DNA from: DATKZB01 sp035528235
GTDB taxonomy: Bacteria > Planctomycetota > Phycisphaerae > FEN-1346
Length of the DNA: 21,243 nucleotides
Direction of reading: 5' to 3'
Assembly (NCBI GenBank): GCA_035528235.1
Contig: DATKZB010000106.1
Coordinates: 1-21,243, forward strand
Position 1 is the first letter of the stretch, and every line of letters starts with the position of its first letter. A program made the translations under genes and the position numbers. The notes beneath the pieces are model-generated. The model ran no database searches, was not told the DNA's origin, and worked only from the letters and a program-made list of their open reading frames with translations. Below, in pieces: positions 6,982-13,830 of this stretch.

Positions 6982-8181
6982 GTGGCCGGGCGCGGCGGCG
7001 ACAGCCTGGGCGGCGTCAGCCGCGAGACCATCGTGGCCCTGTGCGACGTCGACGACCAGCGGCTGGCGGGCGCGGCCAAGCGGTTCCCCAAGGCCAAGAC
7101 GTACAACGATTTCCGCCGCATGCTCGACGAGGTCGAGAACGAGGTCGACGCCGTCGTCGTCTCGACGCCCGACCACACCCACGCCCCCGCCGCCGCCAGG
7201 GCCCTGGCCATGGGCAAGCACTGTTACTGCGAGAAGCCGCTGACCCATTCGGTGCACGAGGCCCGCGTCGTGGCCGACCTGGCCCGCAAGAACAAACGGG
7301 TTACGCAAATCGGCACCCAGATTCACGCCGGCGACAATTACCGCCGCGTCGTCGAACTCGTCCAGGGCGGCGTCGTCGGGCCCGTCAAGACCGTCCACGT
7401 CTGGTGCAGCGCGACCTACGGCGGCATGGACCGCCCCAAGGAGACGCCCCCCGTCCCGCCCGGCCTTCACTGGGACCTCTGGCTGGGTCCGGCGCCCGAG
7501 CGGCCGTATCATCCCTGCTACGCGCCGGCCGGGTGGCGGTCGTGGTGGGACTTCGGTAGCGGGGCACTCGGCGACTTCGGGTGCCACTACATGGACCTGC
7601 CGTTCTGGGCACTCGGCCTTCGATACCCGACCTCGGTCGAGGCCGACGGGCCGCCCGTCCACGCCGAGACCACGCCGCGCTCGCTCACCGTGCGGTACGA
7701 GTTTCCCGCGCGCGGCAACCTGCCGCCCGTCAGTCTCACGTGGTACGACGGTGGCCGGCGGCCGACGGCCCTGCTGGAGCAGGAAGGGCTCGTCGGCCCT
7801 GAGACCCTGGCGAAACCCGAGAACCCCGCCAAGTGGGGCAGCGGCGTGCTCTTCATCGGCGAGAAGGGGATGATCCTGGCCGATTACGGCCGGCGGATGC
7901 TGTTGCCCGAGGCCCGGTTCGCCGACTTCCAGCCGCCCGCGCCCACCATCCCCAACTCCATCGGCCATCACCAGGAGTGGATCGTCGCGTGCAAGACCGG
8001 CGGGCCGACGACGTGCCCGTTCGATTACTCGGGTCCGCTGACCGAGACGGCCCTGCTCGGCACCGTGGCGTATCGGGCGGGCGAGAAACTGGCCTGGGAC
8101 GCCGAGAACCTCAAGGCCGCCCACACCGCCAAGGCCGAGCCGTTCATCCGCCGCGCGTACCGCCAGGGCTGGACGCTCTGA
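6982..8181 (+). CDS. Gfo/Idh/MocA-family NAD(P)-dependent oxidoreductase (5' end frame-broken)
   Basis: The open frame from the first standard start (GTG 6982) gives 399 residues. It shows the remains of the glycine-rich Rossmann motif (AGRGG), the strand ending VALCDVDD, the cofactor-binding CEKPLTHS (E84-K85-P86) and the catalytic-domain motif GALGDFGCHYMD (D198, H202), followed by the alpha/beta C-terminal domain. Members oxidise or reduce sugars and their derivatives with NAD(P). The GTG start would remove the first Rossmann strand, which is encoded in frame just upstream (KLNIAVIGV). The natural start is therefore probably ATG 6918, now out of frame. Either the gene is disabled or the sequence has an indel. 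A secreted glycoside hydrolase gene follows after 31 bases, suggesting one sugar-catabolic operon. Confidence 0.85.
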   Translation: MAGRGGDSLGGVSRETIVALCDVDDQRLAGAAKRFPKAKTYNDFRRMLDEVENEVDAVVVSTPDHTHAPAAARALAMGKHCYCEKPLTHSVHEARVVADLARKNKRVTQIGTQIHAGDNYRRVVELVQGGVVGPVKTVHVWCSATYGGMDRPKETPPVPPGLHWDLWLGPAPERPYHPCYAPAGWRSWWDFGSGALGDFGCHYMDLPFWALGLRYPTSVEADGPPVHAETTPRSLTVRYEFPARGNLPPVSLTWYDGGRRPTALLEQEGLVGPETLAKPENPAKWGSGVLFIGEKGMILADYGRRMLLPEARFADFQPPAPTIPNSIGHHQEWIVACKTGGPTTCPFDYSGPLTETALLGTVAYRAGEKLAWDAENLKAAHTAKAEPFIRRAYRQGWTL

Positions 8182-8212
8182 CCGCCGCGCCGCCAGAGAG
8201 GAGCGCCGCCGC

Positions 8213-9817
8213 ATGTTGCACGGATCCGCGCCGCTGCTGGCCATTGCCGTCATCCTCGCCGTCGCGTCGGGGGCAGCGCTGGCGGCCGCGCCGCCGGGGC
8301 CGGCGGTCCTGAACCACGACGCGCTGAAGCGCTACGTCGACGCCTTCAACCGCAGCGACGCGGAACTGGTCGCGCAGCACGTCCCGAACGCCGGGGCCTT
8401 TGACTTCCTGAAGGCCAACGTGCCGCTCTTCGCGTGCCCCGACAAGGACGTCGAGGAGATCTTCCACTTCCGTTGGTGGACCTACCGCAAACACGTCCGC
8501 CGGACGCCCGACGGTTTCATCATCACCGAGTTCCTGCCGAACGTCGGCTGGGCGGGCAAGCACAACTCCATCTCGTGCCCCGCCGGGCACCACTTCTACG
8601 AGGGCCGGTGGCTGCACGACCCGACGTATCTCGACCAGTACGCTATCTTCTGGTTCCGCAAGGGCGGCGAGCCGCGGCGGTACAGTTTCTGGGCGGCCGA
8701 CGCCCTCTGGGCCCGGTACCGCGTGACGGGCGACGCCGAACTCGTCAAAGACCTGCTGCCCGACCTCGTGAAGAACTACGAGGCGTGGGAGCAGTCGCGC
8801 CTGGACCCGAGCGGCCTCTTCTGGCAGGTCGACGACCGCGACGGCATGGAGGTCTCGATCGGCGGGTCCGGCCTCCGCGCCACCATCAACTCGTACCAGT
8901 TTGGCGACGCCGTGGCCATCGCCCGCATCGCCGACCTCGCCGGCGATGCCGCGCTGGCCCGGCGGTTCCGCGACAAGGCCGCCGCCGTCAAGCGCCTTGT
9001 CCAGGAACGGCTCTGGGACAAGGAGGCCGAGTTCTTCAAAGTCTTGCCGCGCGGCCCGGACGCCCGCCTGGCCCCGGTGCGCGAACTGCACGGCTACACG
9101 CCGTGGTACTTCGGTCTGCCCGACCCGCCGTACGCCGTCGCGTGGAAACAGGTGATGGACCCCAAGGGGTTCCACGCGCCGTACGGTCCCACGACGGCCG
9201 AGCAGCGTCATCCGAAGTTCGCCGTCTCGTACCAGGGCCACGAGTGCCAGTGGAACGGCCCCAGTTGGCCGTACGCCACGTCCGTCACGCTGACGGCCAT
9301 GGCCAACCTGCTGAACGGTCCGCCGCAGACGGCCGTCGGCCGCAAGGATTACCTCGACCTCCTGAAAATCTACACCCGGTGCCACCGGCTCAAGCGCGAC
9401 GACGGCAGCGTGGTGCCCTGGATCGACGAGAACCTCAACCCCGCCACCGGCGACTGGATCTCACGCACCCGTCTGAAGACCTGGAAGAACGGGACATGGG
9501 ATCCCGGCAAGGGCGGCGAGGAGCGCGGCAAAGATTACAATCACTCGACGTACTGCGACCTCGTCATTACGGGTCTCGTGGGGCTGAGGCCGAGGGACGA
9601 CCGCACCGTCGAGGTCAACCCCCTCCTGCCCGAGGGGACGTGGGACTGGTTCTGCCTCGACAACGTCCTCTACCGCGGCCACGTGCTGACCATCCTGTAC
9701 GACCGCCGCGGCGACAAGTACGGTCGCGGCAAAGGCCTCCGCGTTCTGGCCGACGGCAAAGAGATTGCCGCTTCCGACAAGATTGAGCGCGTGACCGCCC
9801 CTCTGCCGCCGGACTGA
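8213..9817 (+). CDS. Secreted (alpha/alpha)6-barrel glycoside hydrolase (MGH1/GH63-like)
   Basis: Protein of 534 residues with a Sec signal peptide (hydrophobic residues about 7-25, ending ASGAALAAA). The mature part is helical and carries motifs typical of the six-hairpin glycosidase superfamily related to GH63/GH37 and the MGH1-like domain: VDDRDGMEVS (D207-E213) and WNGPSWPYATS (W347 onward), then YNHSTYCDLVITGLVGLRP near the C-terminus. Enzymes of this fold are inverting glycosidases that use acidic residues across the barrel; which acids act here I cannot assign. AGAGAGGAG about nine bases before the ATG supports the start. It follows the Gfo/Idh/MocA gene by 31 bases. Substrate is unknown; alpha-linked oligosaccharides would fit the superfamily. 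Confidence 0.8.
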   Translation: MLHGSAPLLAIAVILAVASGAALAAAPPGPAVLNHDALKRYVDAFNRSDAELVAQHVPNAGAFDFLKANVPLFACPDKDVEEIFHFRWWTYRKHVRRTPDGFIITEFLPNVGWAGKHNSISCPAGHHFYEGRWLHDPTYLDQYAIFWFRKGGEPRRYSFWAADALWARYRVTGDAELVKDLLPDLVKNYEAWEQSRLDPSGLFWQVDDRDGMEVSIGGSGLRATINSYQFGDAVAIARIADLAGDAALARRFRDKAAAVKRLVQERLWDKEAEFFKVLPRGPDARLAPVRELHGYTPWYFGLPDPPYAVAWKQVMDPKGFHAPYGPTTAEQRHPKFAVSYQGHECQWNGPSWPYATSVTLTAMANLLNGPPQTAVGRKDYLDLLKIYTRCHRLKRDDGSVVPWIDENLNPATGDWISRTRLKTWKNGTWDPGKGGEERGKDYNHSTYCDLVITGLVGLRPRDDRTVEVNPLLPEGTWDWFCLDNVLYRGHVLTILYDRRGDKYGRGKGLRVLADGKEIAASDKIERVTAPLPPD

Positions 9818-9820
9818 TCC

Positions 9821-9960
9821 TACAGCGCTACTTCGCTACTTCATGCCGCCTGGCGGCGTTCCGGAAACGGCCTCTGTTGTAGGGGCACGACATGTCGTGC
9901 CCCTACGAACACGCGTCAGGCCCGATCGCGGCGGCCCGGGAAGGCCGCCGCGCGGTTGTA
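9821..9960 (-). repeat. 140-bp palindromic element, TACAACGCCA family, inverted and rearranged copy
   Basis: Read on the minus strand it matches the 116-bp elements at 6775 and 12064: conserved ends (TACAGCGCTA at the left, GGTTGTA at the right), the TCAGGCCCGATCGCGGCGG spacer and hairpin at 9916-9955, and GCCGCCTGGCGG at 9845-9856. The hairpin next to its left end is broken by the 28-bp palindrome at 9879-9906. It starts three bases after the stop codon of the glycoside hydrolase gene, between convergent genes. Confidence 0.8.
9879..9906. repeat. 28-bp perfect palindrome, copy 2 (nested)
   Basis: Identical to positions 3072-3099: GTAGGGGCACGACA plus its reverse complement. It interrupts the first hairpin of the surrounding 140-bp element, so it appears to be an independent unit that inserted later or recombined in. 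Confidence 0.85.
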
Positions 9961-9971
9961 TGGACATGTGC

Positions 9972-9993
9972 CACGGCTTGCTTGCAAGCCGTG
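9972..9993. repeat. 22-bp hairpin repeat CACGGCTTGC, copy 2
   Basis: Arms CACGGCTTGC (9972-9981) and GCAAGCCGTG (9984-9993) with a TT loop; the reverse complement of the copy at 3144-3165. Together with the nested 28-bp palindrome it repeats the pair found in the other convergent gap. It may help terminate both flanking genes. Confidence 0.8.
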
Positions 9994-10070
9994 CTGACGT
10001 TGTTTTGAGACGAGTCTTACAGCACCTCGGGTGCAATCATCCAGGTCAGGCGTCCCACCTCCCCGTCGGC

Positions 10071-11090
10071 TCAGTCGTCGGCGCCTTCGCGGACGAAGAT
10101 GACCTTGCCGGTCTCGCCGCCGGCGAACGCGGCGTAGGCCTCGGCGGCCTGCTCGACGGTGAACCGGTGGGTAATCATGTCGTCGGCGGGCAGGCCGGCG
10201 TCGAACGCCCGGACGATCTCGTCGAACTCGCCGATGGGAAAACACGTCGAGCCCGACAGAAAGATCTCCTTGCGGTTGAAGTGGTTCGACGGGCTGATGG
10301 TGGCCTCGGCGTTCTCGCCGATAATCGAGACGTGCCCGAACGACCGCACCAGGTCCAGGGCCGCCCGCAGCGGCGGGGCCTTGCCCGAACACTCGAGCGC
10401 CCGGTCCAGCCCGTACCCGCCCGTCAGGTCGCGTATCTGCTTGACGACGTCGCCGTCGGCCGGGTCGATCGTCGCAATGGCCCCCAGTTCCATCGCCAGG
10501 TCGCGGCGGTAGGCGATGGGGTCGACGCCGATGACCTGTGCCCCCAGGTGCGCCGACGTGCACACCGCGCCCAGCCCCATCGGCCCGAGGCCGAACACGC
10601 CCACCACGTGCGTGGCGTTCGTGCCCATCCGCTTGTGCGCGTGGAAGGGCGTGCCCACCGGGTCGAGCACCAGGCACCCTTGCTCGAACGACATCGTCTC
10701 CGGCAGCATCAGCAGCGACCCCTCCGACAGCCGCGCGCACTCGGCGTGCACGCCGTTCAGGCCGAACCCGTACACGCCCTTACTGTGTCGGCAGTAGATG
10801 GTGTACCCCGCGCGGCACATGTCGCACGTGCCGCAGGGCGAGACGGCCGACGTGCACACGCGGTCGCCTTCCTTGAGGTGGTGCGGCCTATCGACCGCCA
10901 CGACGACGCCGGCGCCCTCGTGGCCGGGTATGAACGCCTTCTCGCCGGGCGTCTGGTAGAGGGCGTGGAGGTCGCTACCGCAGATGGCGGCCGCTTCGAG
11001 TTGCACGACCACCTCGTCGCCTTCGGGGACGGGGTCGGGCCAGTCGCGTGTTTCTACTTTCTCTGCGTCCAGGATTTTCGTGCCGCGCAT
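10071..11090 (-). CDS. Zinc-dependent alcohol/sugar-alcohol dehydrogenase (MDR family)
   Basis: Protein of 339 residues, the standard length for the medium-chain dehydrogenase family. Catalytic zinc ligands are C37 (ICGSDLH), H57 and E58 (PGHEGAG). The structural zinc site is complete, with C86, C89, C92 and C100 (CGTCDMC then YC). The NAD-binding motif GVFGLGPMG lies in the middle, followed by the end of a Rossmann strand, VIGVD. Such enzymes oxidise alcohols, polyols or threonine with NAD(P)+. AGGAGA seven bases before the ATG supports the start. The gene is divergent from the SGNH hydrolase. Its mRNA leader may include the palindromic element at 11111-11242. The exact substrate cannot be inferred; sorbitol/threonine-dehydrogenase-like is the best description. 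Confidence 0.9.
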   Translation of the reverse strand: MRGTKILDAEKVETRDWPDPVPEGDEVVVQLEAAAICGSDLHALYQTPGEKAFIPGHEGAGVVVAVDRPHHLKEGDRVCTSAVSPCGTCDMCRAGYTIYCRHSKGVYGFGLNGVHAECARLSEGSLLMLPETMSFEQGCLVLDPVGTPFHAHKRMGTNATHVVGVFGLGPMGLGAVCTSAHLGAQVIGVDPIAYRRDLAMELGAIATIDPADGDVVKQIRDLTGGYGLDRALECSGKAPPLRAALDLVRSFGHVSIIGENAEATISPSNHFNRKEIFLSGSTCFPIGEFDEIVRAFDAGLPADDMITHRFTVEQAAEAYAAFAGGETGKVIFVREGADD

Positions 11091-11110
11091 GCCGTGGTCT
11101 CCTATTGCTG

Positions 11111-11242
11111 CTTTGTCAACTCCTCGCCACCGTGCGCGGCGGCCTTCCTAGGCCGCCGCGCCAGGTTGCCCCGCGCCAAGGTGCGGTGGCCTGGGAAGGC
11201 CACCGCGCGGGGTCCTGACAGGCCCTCGCGGAGTTGACAAAG
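11111..11242. repeat. 132-bp palindromic element, CTTTGTCAACTCC terminal repeats
   Basis: Bounded by perfect 13-bp inverted repeats CTTTGTCAACTCC (11111-11123) and GGAGTTGACAAAG (11230-11242), with weaker similarity extending outward. The interior has two GC-rich hairpins: GCGCGGCGGCCTTCC.. (about 11135-11160) and GGTGGCCT/AGGCCACC (about 11184-11204). The first hairpin is nearly identical to that of the TACAACGCCA family, although the ends differ. It lies 20 bases upstream of the alcohol dehydrogenase start. Confidence 0.85.
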
Positions 11243-11280
11243 TAGCGCTATGTAGGGGTCGCCAACGCCGCCCCGCCGCC

Positions 11281-11355
11281 GAGCATGATAGCACCGCCCG
11301 GGACGAGGCAAAAACATTTTCTTTCGCCGCGCCCAGGGCGCGTGCTATCGTGCTC
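11281..11355. promoter_or_regulatory. Mirror-image extended -10 boxes, candidate divergent promoters
   Basis: GTGCTATCATGCTC read on the minus strand at 11294-11281 and GTGCTATCGTGCTC on the plus strand at 11342-11355 match at 13 of 14 positions. Each contains an extended -10 (TGC followed by TATCAT or TATCGT) and points away from the other, one toward the alcohol dehydrogenase and one toward the SGNH hydrolase. An A/T-rich patch (AAAAACATTTTCTTT, 11310-11324) lies between them. The -35 elements are weak. The same 14-mer could instead be an operator for one regulator. Confidence 0.45.
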
Positions 11356-11397
11356 GCGCCGGGGCAGGGGGCGCCCCGCGACCGGGAGGCAGCCGCC

Positions 11398-12039
11398 ATG
11401 AAGATCGCGAAGAACAGCAAACTCGTCATGATCGGCGACTCGATTACCGACGCCGGCCGCGCCCAGCCCGTTGGCGAGGCTGGCGGACTCGGCACCGGGT
11501 ACGTCGCCTGCGTCGACGCGCTGCTGGGCGCCGCGTGCCCCGAGGCGGCCATCCGCGTCGTCAACGTCGGCACCAGCGGCAACACCGTCCGCGACCTCAA
11601 GGCCCGCTGGCAGCGGGACGTCATCGACCTCGGGCCCGACTGGCTGAGCGTCATGATAGGCATCAACGACGTGTGGCGACAGTTCGACCTGCCGCACGCC
11701 GGCGAGATCCACGTCGGCCTGCCGGAGTACGAGCAGACGCTCGACGACCTCGTGGGGCGCGTGCGGCCGGGGCTGAAGGGTCTGGTGCTGATGACGCCTT
11801 ACTTCCTGGAACTCAACCGCCAGGACGCCATGCGGGCCCGGATGGACGCCTACAGCGCCGCCGTCAAGCGGCTGGCCGCCAAGCACGACGCCGTGTTCGT
11901 CGACACGCAGGCCGCCTTCGACGCGATTCTGGCCACGTGCCACCCGGCCGCCATCGCGGGCGACCGCGTTCACCCCAACCACGTCGGGCACATGGTGCTG
12001 GCGCGGGCGTTCCTCAAGGCGATCGATTTCGCCTGGTGA
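11398..12039 (+). CDS. SGNH/GDSL-family hydrolase (esterase)
   Basis: Protein of 213 residues with all conserved SGNH blocks: GDSITDAGR with nucleophile S15 (block I), NVGTSGNTV (block II, oxyanion Gly), GINDVW (block III, oxyanion Asn) and DRVHPN with D189 and H192 (block V). No signal peptide is seen, so it is probably cytoplasmic. Relatives deacetylate or de-esterify sugars and rhamnogalacturonan, which would fit the surrounding carbohydrate genes. GGGAGG at 11384-11389, eight bases before ATG 11398, fixes the start. The gene appears monocistronic, followed by a palindromic element. Confidence 0.9.
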   Translation: MKIAKNSKLVMIGDSITDAGRAQPVGEAGGLGTGYVACVDALLGAACPEAAIRVVNVGTSGNTVRDLKARWQRDVIDLGPDWLSVMIGINDVWRQFDLPHAGEIHVGLPEYEQTLDDLVGRVRPGLKGLVLMTPYFLELNRQDAMRARMDAYSAAVKRLAAKHDAVFVDTQAAFDAILATCHPAAIAGDRVHPNHVGHMVLARAFLKAIDFAW

Positions 12040-12063
12040 GGCCGGCGGCCGCCCTTAATCCGG

Positions 12064-12176
12064 AACCGCCAGTTGCCGCGCGGCGGCCTTCCTAGGCCGC
12101 CGCGATCGGGCCTGATGCGTGTTCCTGGCGGCCTAGGAAGGCCGCCAGGCGGTGTGAAGTAGCGAAGTGGCGTTGT
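12064..12176 (+). repeat. 113-bp palindromic element, TACAACGCCA family, copy B
   Basis: Nearly identical to copy A at 6775-6890 through both hairpins and the ATCGGGCCTGA spacer, in the same orientation. The right end TGGCGTTGT (12168-12176) is kept, but the left end is degenerate (AACCGCCA). It fills most of the gap between the SGNH hydrolase and the kinase and ends 14 bases before the kinase ribosome-binding site. Confidence 0.88.
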
Positions 12177-12199
12177 GGCATTGAGACGAGAAGGATGCT

Positions 12200-13735
12200 G
12201 TGAGCGACCTTTGCCTCGACAGCCTGAACGATGCGGCGACGATGCGGGCCCGGCTGGCGGCGCGCGGCCTGGGCGGCGCGGCGGCCGAGGCCAAGGCCGA
12301 GCGTTTCGGCCGGTGCGCCCGCGCGCTGGCCGGGGCCGGCGCGGCGGCGGACGGGGCGGCCCGCGCTTTCTTCGTGCCCGGCCGCATCGAGGTCCTCGGC
12401 AAACACACCGACTATGCCGGCGGCCGCAGCATCGTGGCCGCGGCCGAGCGGGGGTTCTGCCTGGTGGCCGTGCCGCGCGGCGACTCAGGCGTCCGGGCGT
12501 TCGCCCTCGACCTGGACGACGCCGGCGAGTTCGCCTTCTCGGCCGACCTGGCGCCGACGGTGGGTCACTGGTCGAATTACCCGATGACGGTGGCCCGGCG
12601 CCTGGCGAAGAACTTCCCCGGTCCGCTTCGCGGGGCCGACGTGGCCTTTTCGAGCGACCTGCCGTCGGCGGCCGGCATGAGCAGTTCCAGCGCCCTGATG
12701 GTCGCCACCTTCCTCGCCCTGTCGGCCGTCAACCGCATCGAGGAGCGGCCGGCGTACCGGGCCAACATCGCGGGCCCCGAGTCGCTGGCCGAGTATCTGG
12801 GCACGGTCGAGAACGGCCAGGCTTTCGGCACGCTGGCGGGCGACAAGGGCGTCGGCACGTTCGGCGGAAGCGAGGACCACACGGCCATGCTGTGTTCCCG
12901 GCCGGGGCGCGTCATCCAGTACTCGTATTGTCCGACACGGCCCGAGCGGCGCATCGCCGTGCCGCGCGGATGCGTGTTCGCCATCGCGTCAAGCGGCGTC
13001 GCGGCCGAGAAGACCGGCCAGGCCATGGCCCAGTACAACCGGGCGTCGCGTCTGGCGTCGGCCGTGGCCGAGGCGTGGCACCAGGACACGGGCCGGCCCG
13101 CCGTGACGATGGCCGACGCGCTGGCCTCGGCGGCCGGTGTGCCGAGACTTCCTGAGACGGGTGGCATGCCCAGGCCGCCGTTGCCTGGGCATGATCTCCG
13201 CCCTACGAGGAACATGCCCACGCGAGAGGCGGCGTGGGCATGCCACCCAAGAGCGGGGGGCTTGCCAGCAGGTTCAGGCACATGCGGCGCGGCCGAGGCG
13301 ATGCGGCGTGTTCTGGCGGCCCGGCCGGCGGGGGGACCGTTCTCGGCGGCGGAACTGCTCACGCGGTTCGAGCACTTCCTGGTCGAGAGCGTCGAGATCG
13401 TCCCGGCCGCCGGCGACGCCCTGGCGGCGGGCGACCTCGAGGCGTTCGGCCGCCAGGTCGACCGGTCGCAACAGGTGGCCGAGACGCTGCTCGGGAACCA
13501 GGTGCCGCAGACCGTCTTTCTGGCCCGCGCGGGTCGCGAGTTGGGGGCGTCGGCGGCGACGGGGTTCGGGGCGGGGTTTGGCGGCAGCGTCTGGGCGCTG
13601 GTCCGCGAGGCCGACGCCCCGGCCATGCTCGACCGCTGGGCCGCGCGATACCGCGAGGCGTTTCCGGCCGAGGCCGCGCGGGCCCTCTTCTTCCTCAGCC
13701 GCGCGGGGCCGGCGGCGTTTGACCTTGGCGGGTGA
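12200..13735 (+). CDS. Galactokinase-like GHMP sugar kinase with in-frame palindromic insertion
   Basis: Protein of 511 residues from a GTG start preceded by GAAGGA. It has the three GHMP-kinase motifs: sugar-binding FVPGRIEVLGKHTDYAGG (residues 58-75), the ATP loop SDLPSAAGMSSSSALM (152-167) and GFGAGFGGSVWAL (455-467). D226 in GSEDH is the likely catalytic Asp. Galactokinases phosphorylate the C1 hydroxyl of galactose, but their usual GEHTDY is GKHTDY here, and the Glu at this place normally contacts the sugar O6. The substrate may therefore differ. Residues about 320-350 are encoded by a two-hairpin palindromic element and are rich in Pro, Arg, Gly and His, unlike the rest. The total length exceeds the ~390 residues of standard galactokinases. 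Function with the insertion is uncertain. Confidence 0.82.
   Translation: MSDLCLDSLNDAATMRARLAARGLGGAAAEAKAERFGRCARALAGAGAAADGAARAFFVPGRIEVLGKHTDYAGGRSIVAAAERGFCLVAVPRGDSGVRAFALDLDDAGEFAFSADLAPTVGHWSNYPMTVARRLAKNFPGPLRGADVAFSSDLPSAAGMSSSSALMVATFLALSAVNRIEERPAYRANIAGPESLAEYLGTVENGQAFGTLAGDKGVGTFGGSEDHTAMLCSRPGRVIQYSYCPTRPERRIAVPRGCVFAIASSGVAAEKTGQAMAQYNRASRLASAVAEAWHQDTGRPAVTMADALASAAGVPRLPETGGMPRPPLPGHDLRPTRNMPTREAAWACHPRAGGLPAGSGTCGAAEAMRRVLAARPAGGPFSAAELLTRFEHFLVESVEIVPAAGDALAAGDLEAFGRQVDRSQQVAETLLGNQVPQTVFLARAGRELGASAATGFGAGFGGSVWALVREADAPAMLDRWAARYREAFPAEAARALFFLSRAGPAAFDLGG
13159..13248. repeat. 90-bp palindromic element inserted in the kinase coding region
   Basis: Perfect 14-bp outer inverted repeats GGGTGGCATGCCCA (13159-13172) and TGGGCATGCCACCC (13235-13248). 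Two internal hairpins have 11-bp stems: CATGCCCAGGC/GCCTGGGCATG (13165-13193) and CATGCCCACGC/GCGTGGGCATG (13213-13242). All bases are translated in the kinase frame without a stop. The element differs in sequence from the intergenic TACAACGCCA family but shares its two-hairpin plan. Confidence 0.9.
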
Positions 13736-13759
13736 GGCGTGCCCCGGCTGGCTTTCGGG

Positions 13760-13788
13760 TTGACAGGCGCGGCCGTCGCGAGTACGTT
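13760..13788 (+). promoter_or_regulatory. Candidate promoter of the GlmU-like/ACP/citrate-synthase operon
   Basis: A perfect -35 TTGACA (13760-13765) is followed after exactly 17 bases by TACGTT (13783-13788), a partial -10 match. It lies in the 95-base gap after the kinase stop and about 43 bases before the ATG at 13831. The spacing is ideal, but the -10 is weak. Confidence 0.45.
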
Positions 13789-13830
13789 CTTGACCCCATT
13801 CCTCGCTATCGGGGCAAAGGAGCGGCTCGC

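Noticed and set aside
9843..11237. Plus-strand open frame of 464 codons across the alcohol dehydrogenase
   Set aside because: It runs through palindromic elements and opposite a gene with complete zinc-binding motifs; no recognisable protein features.
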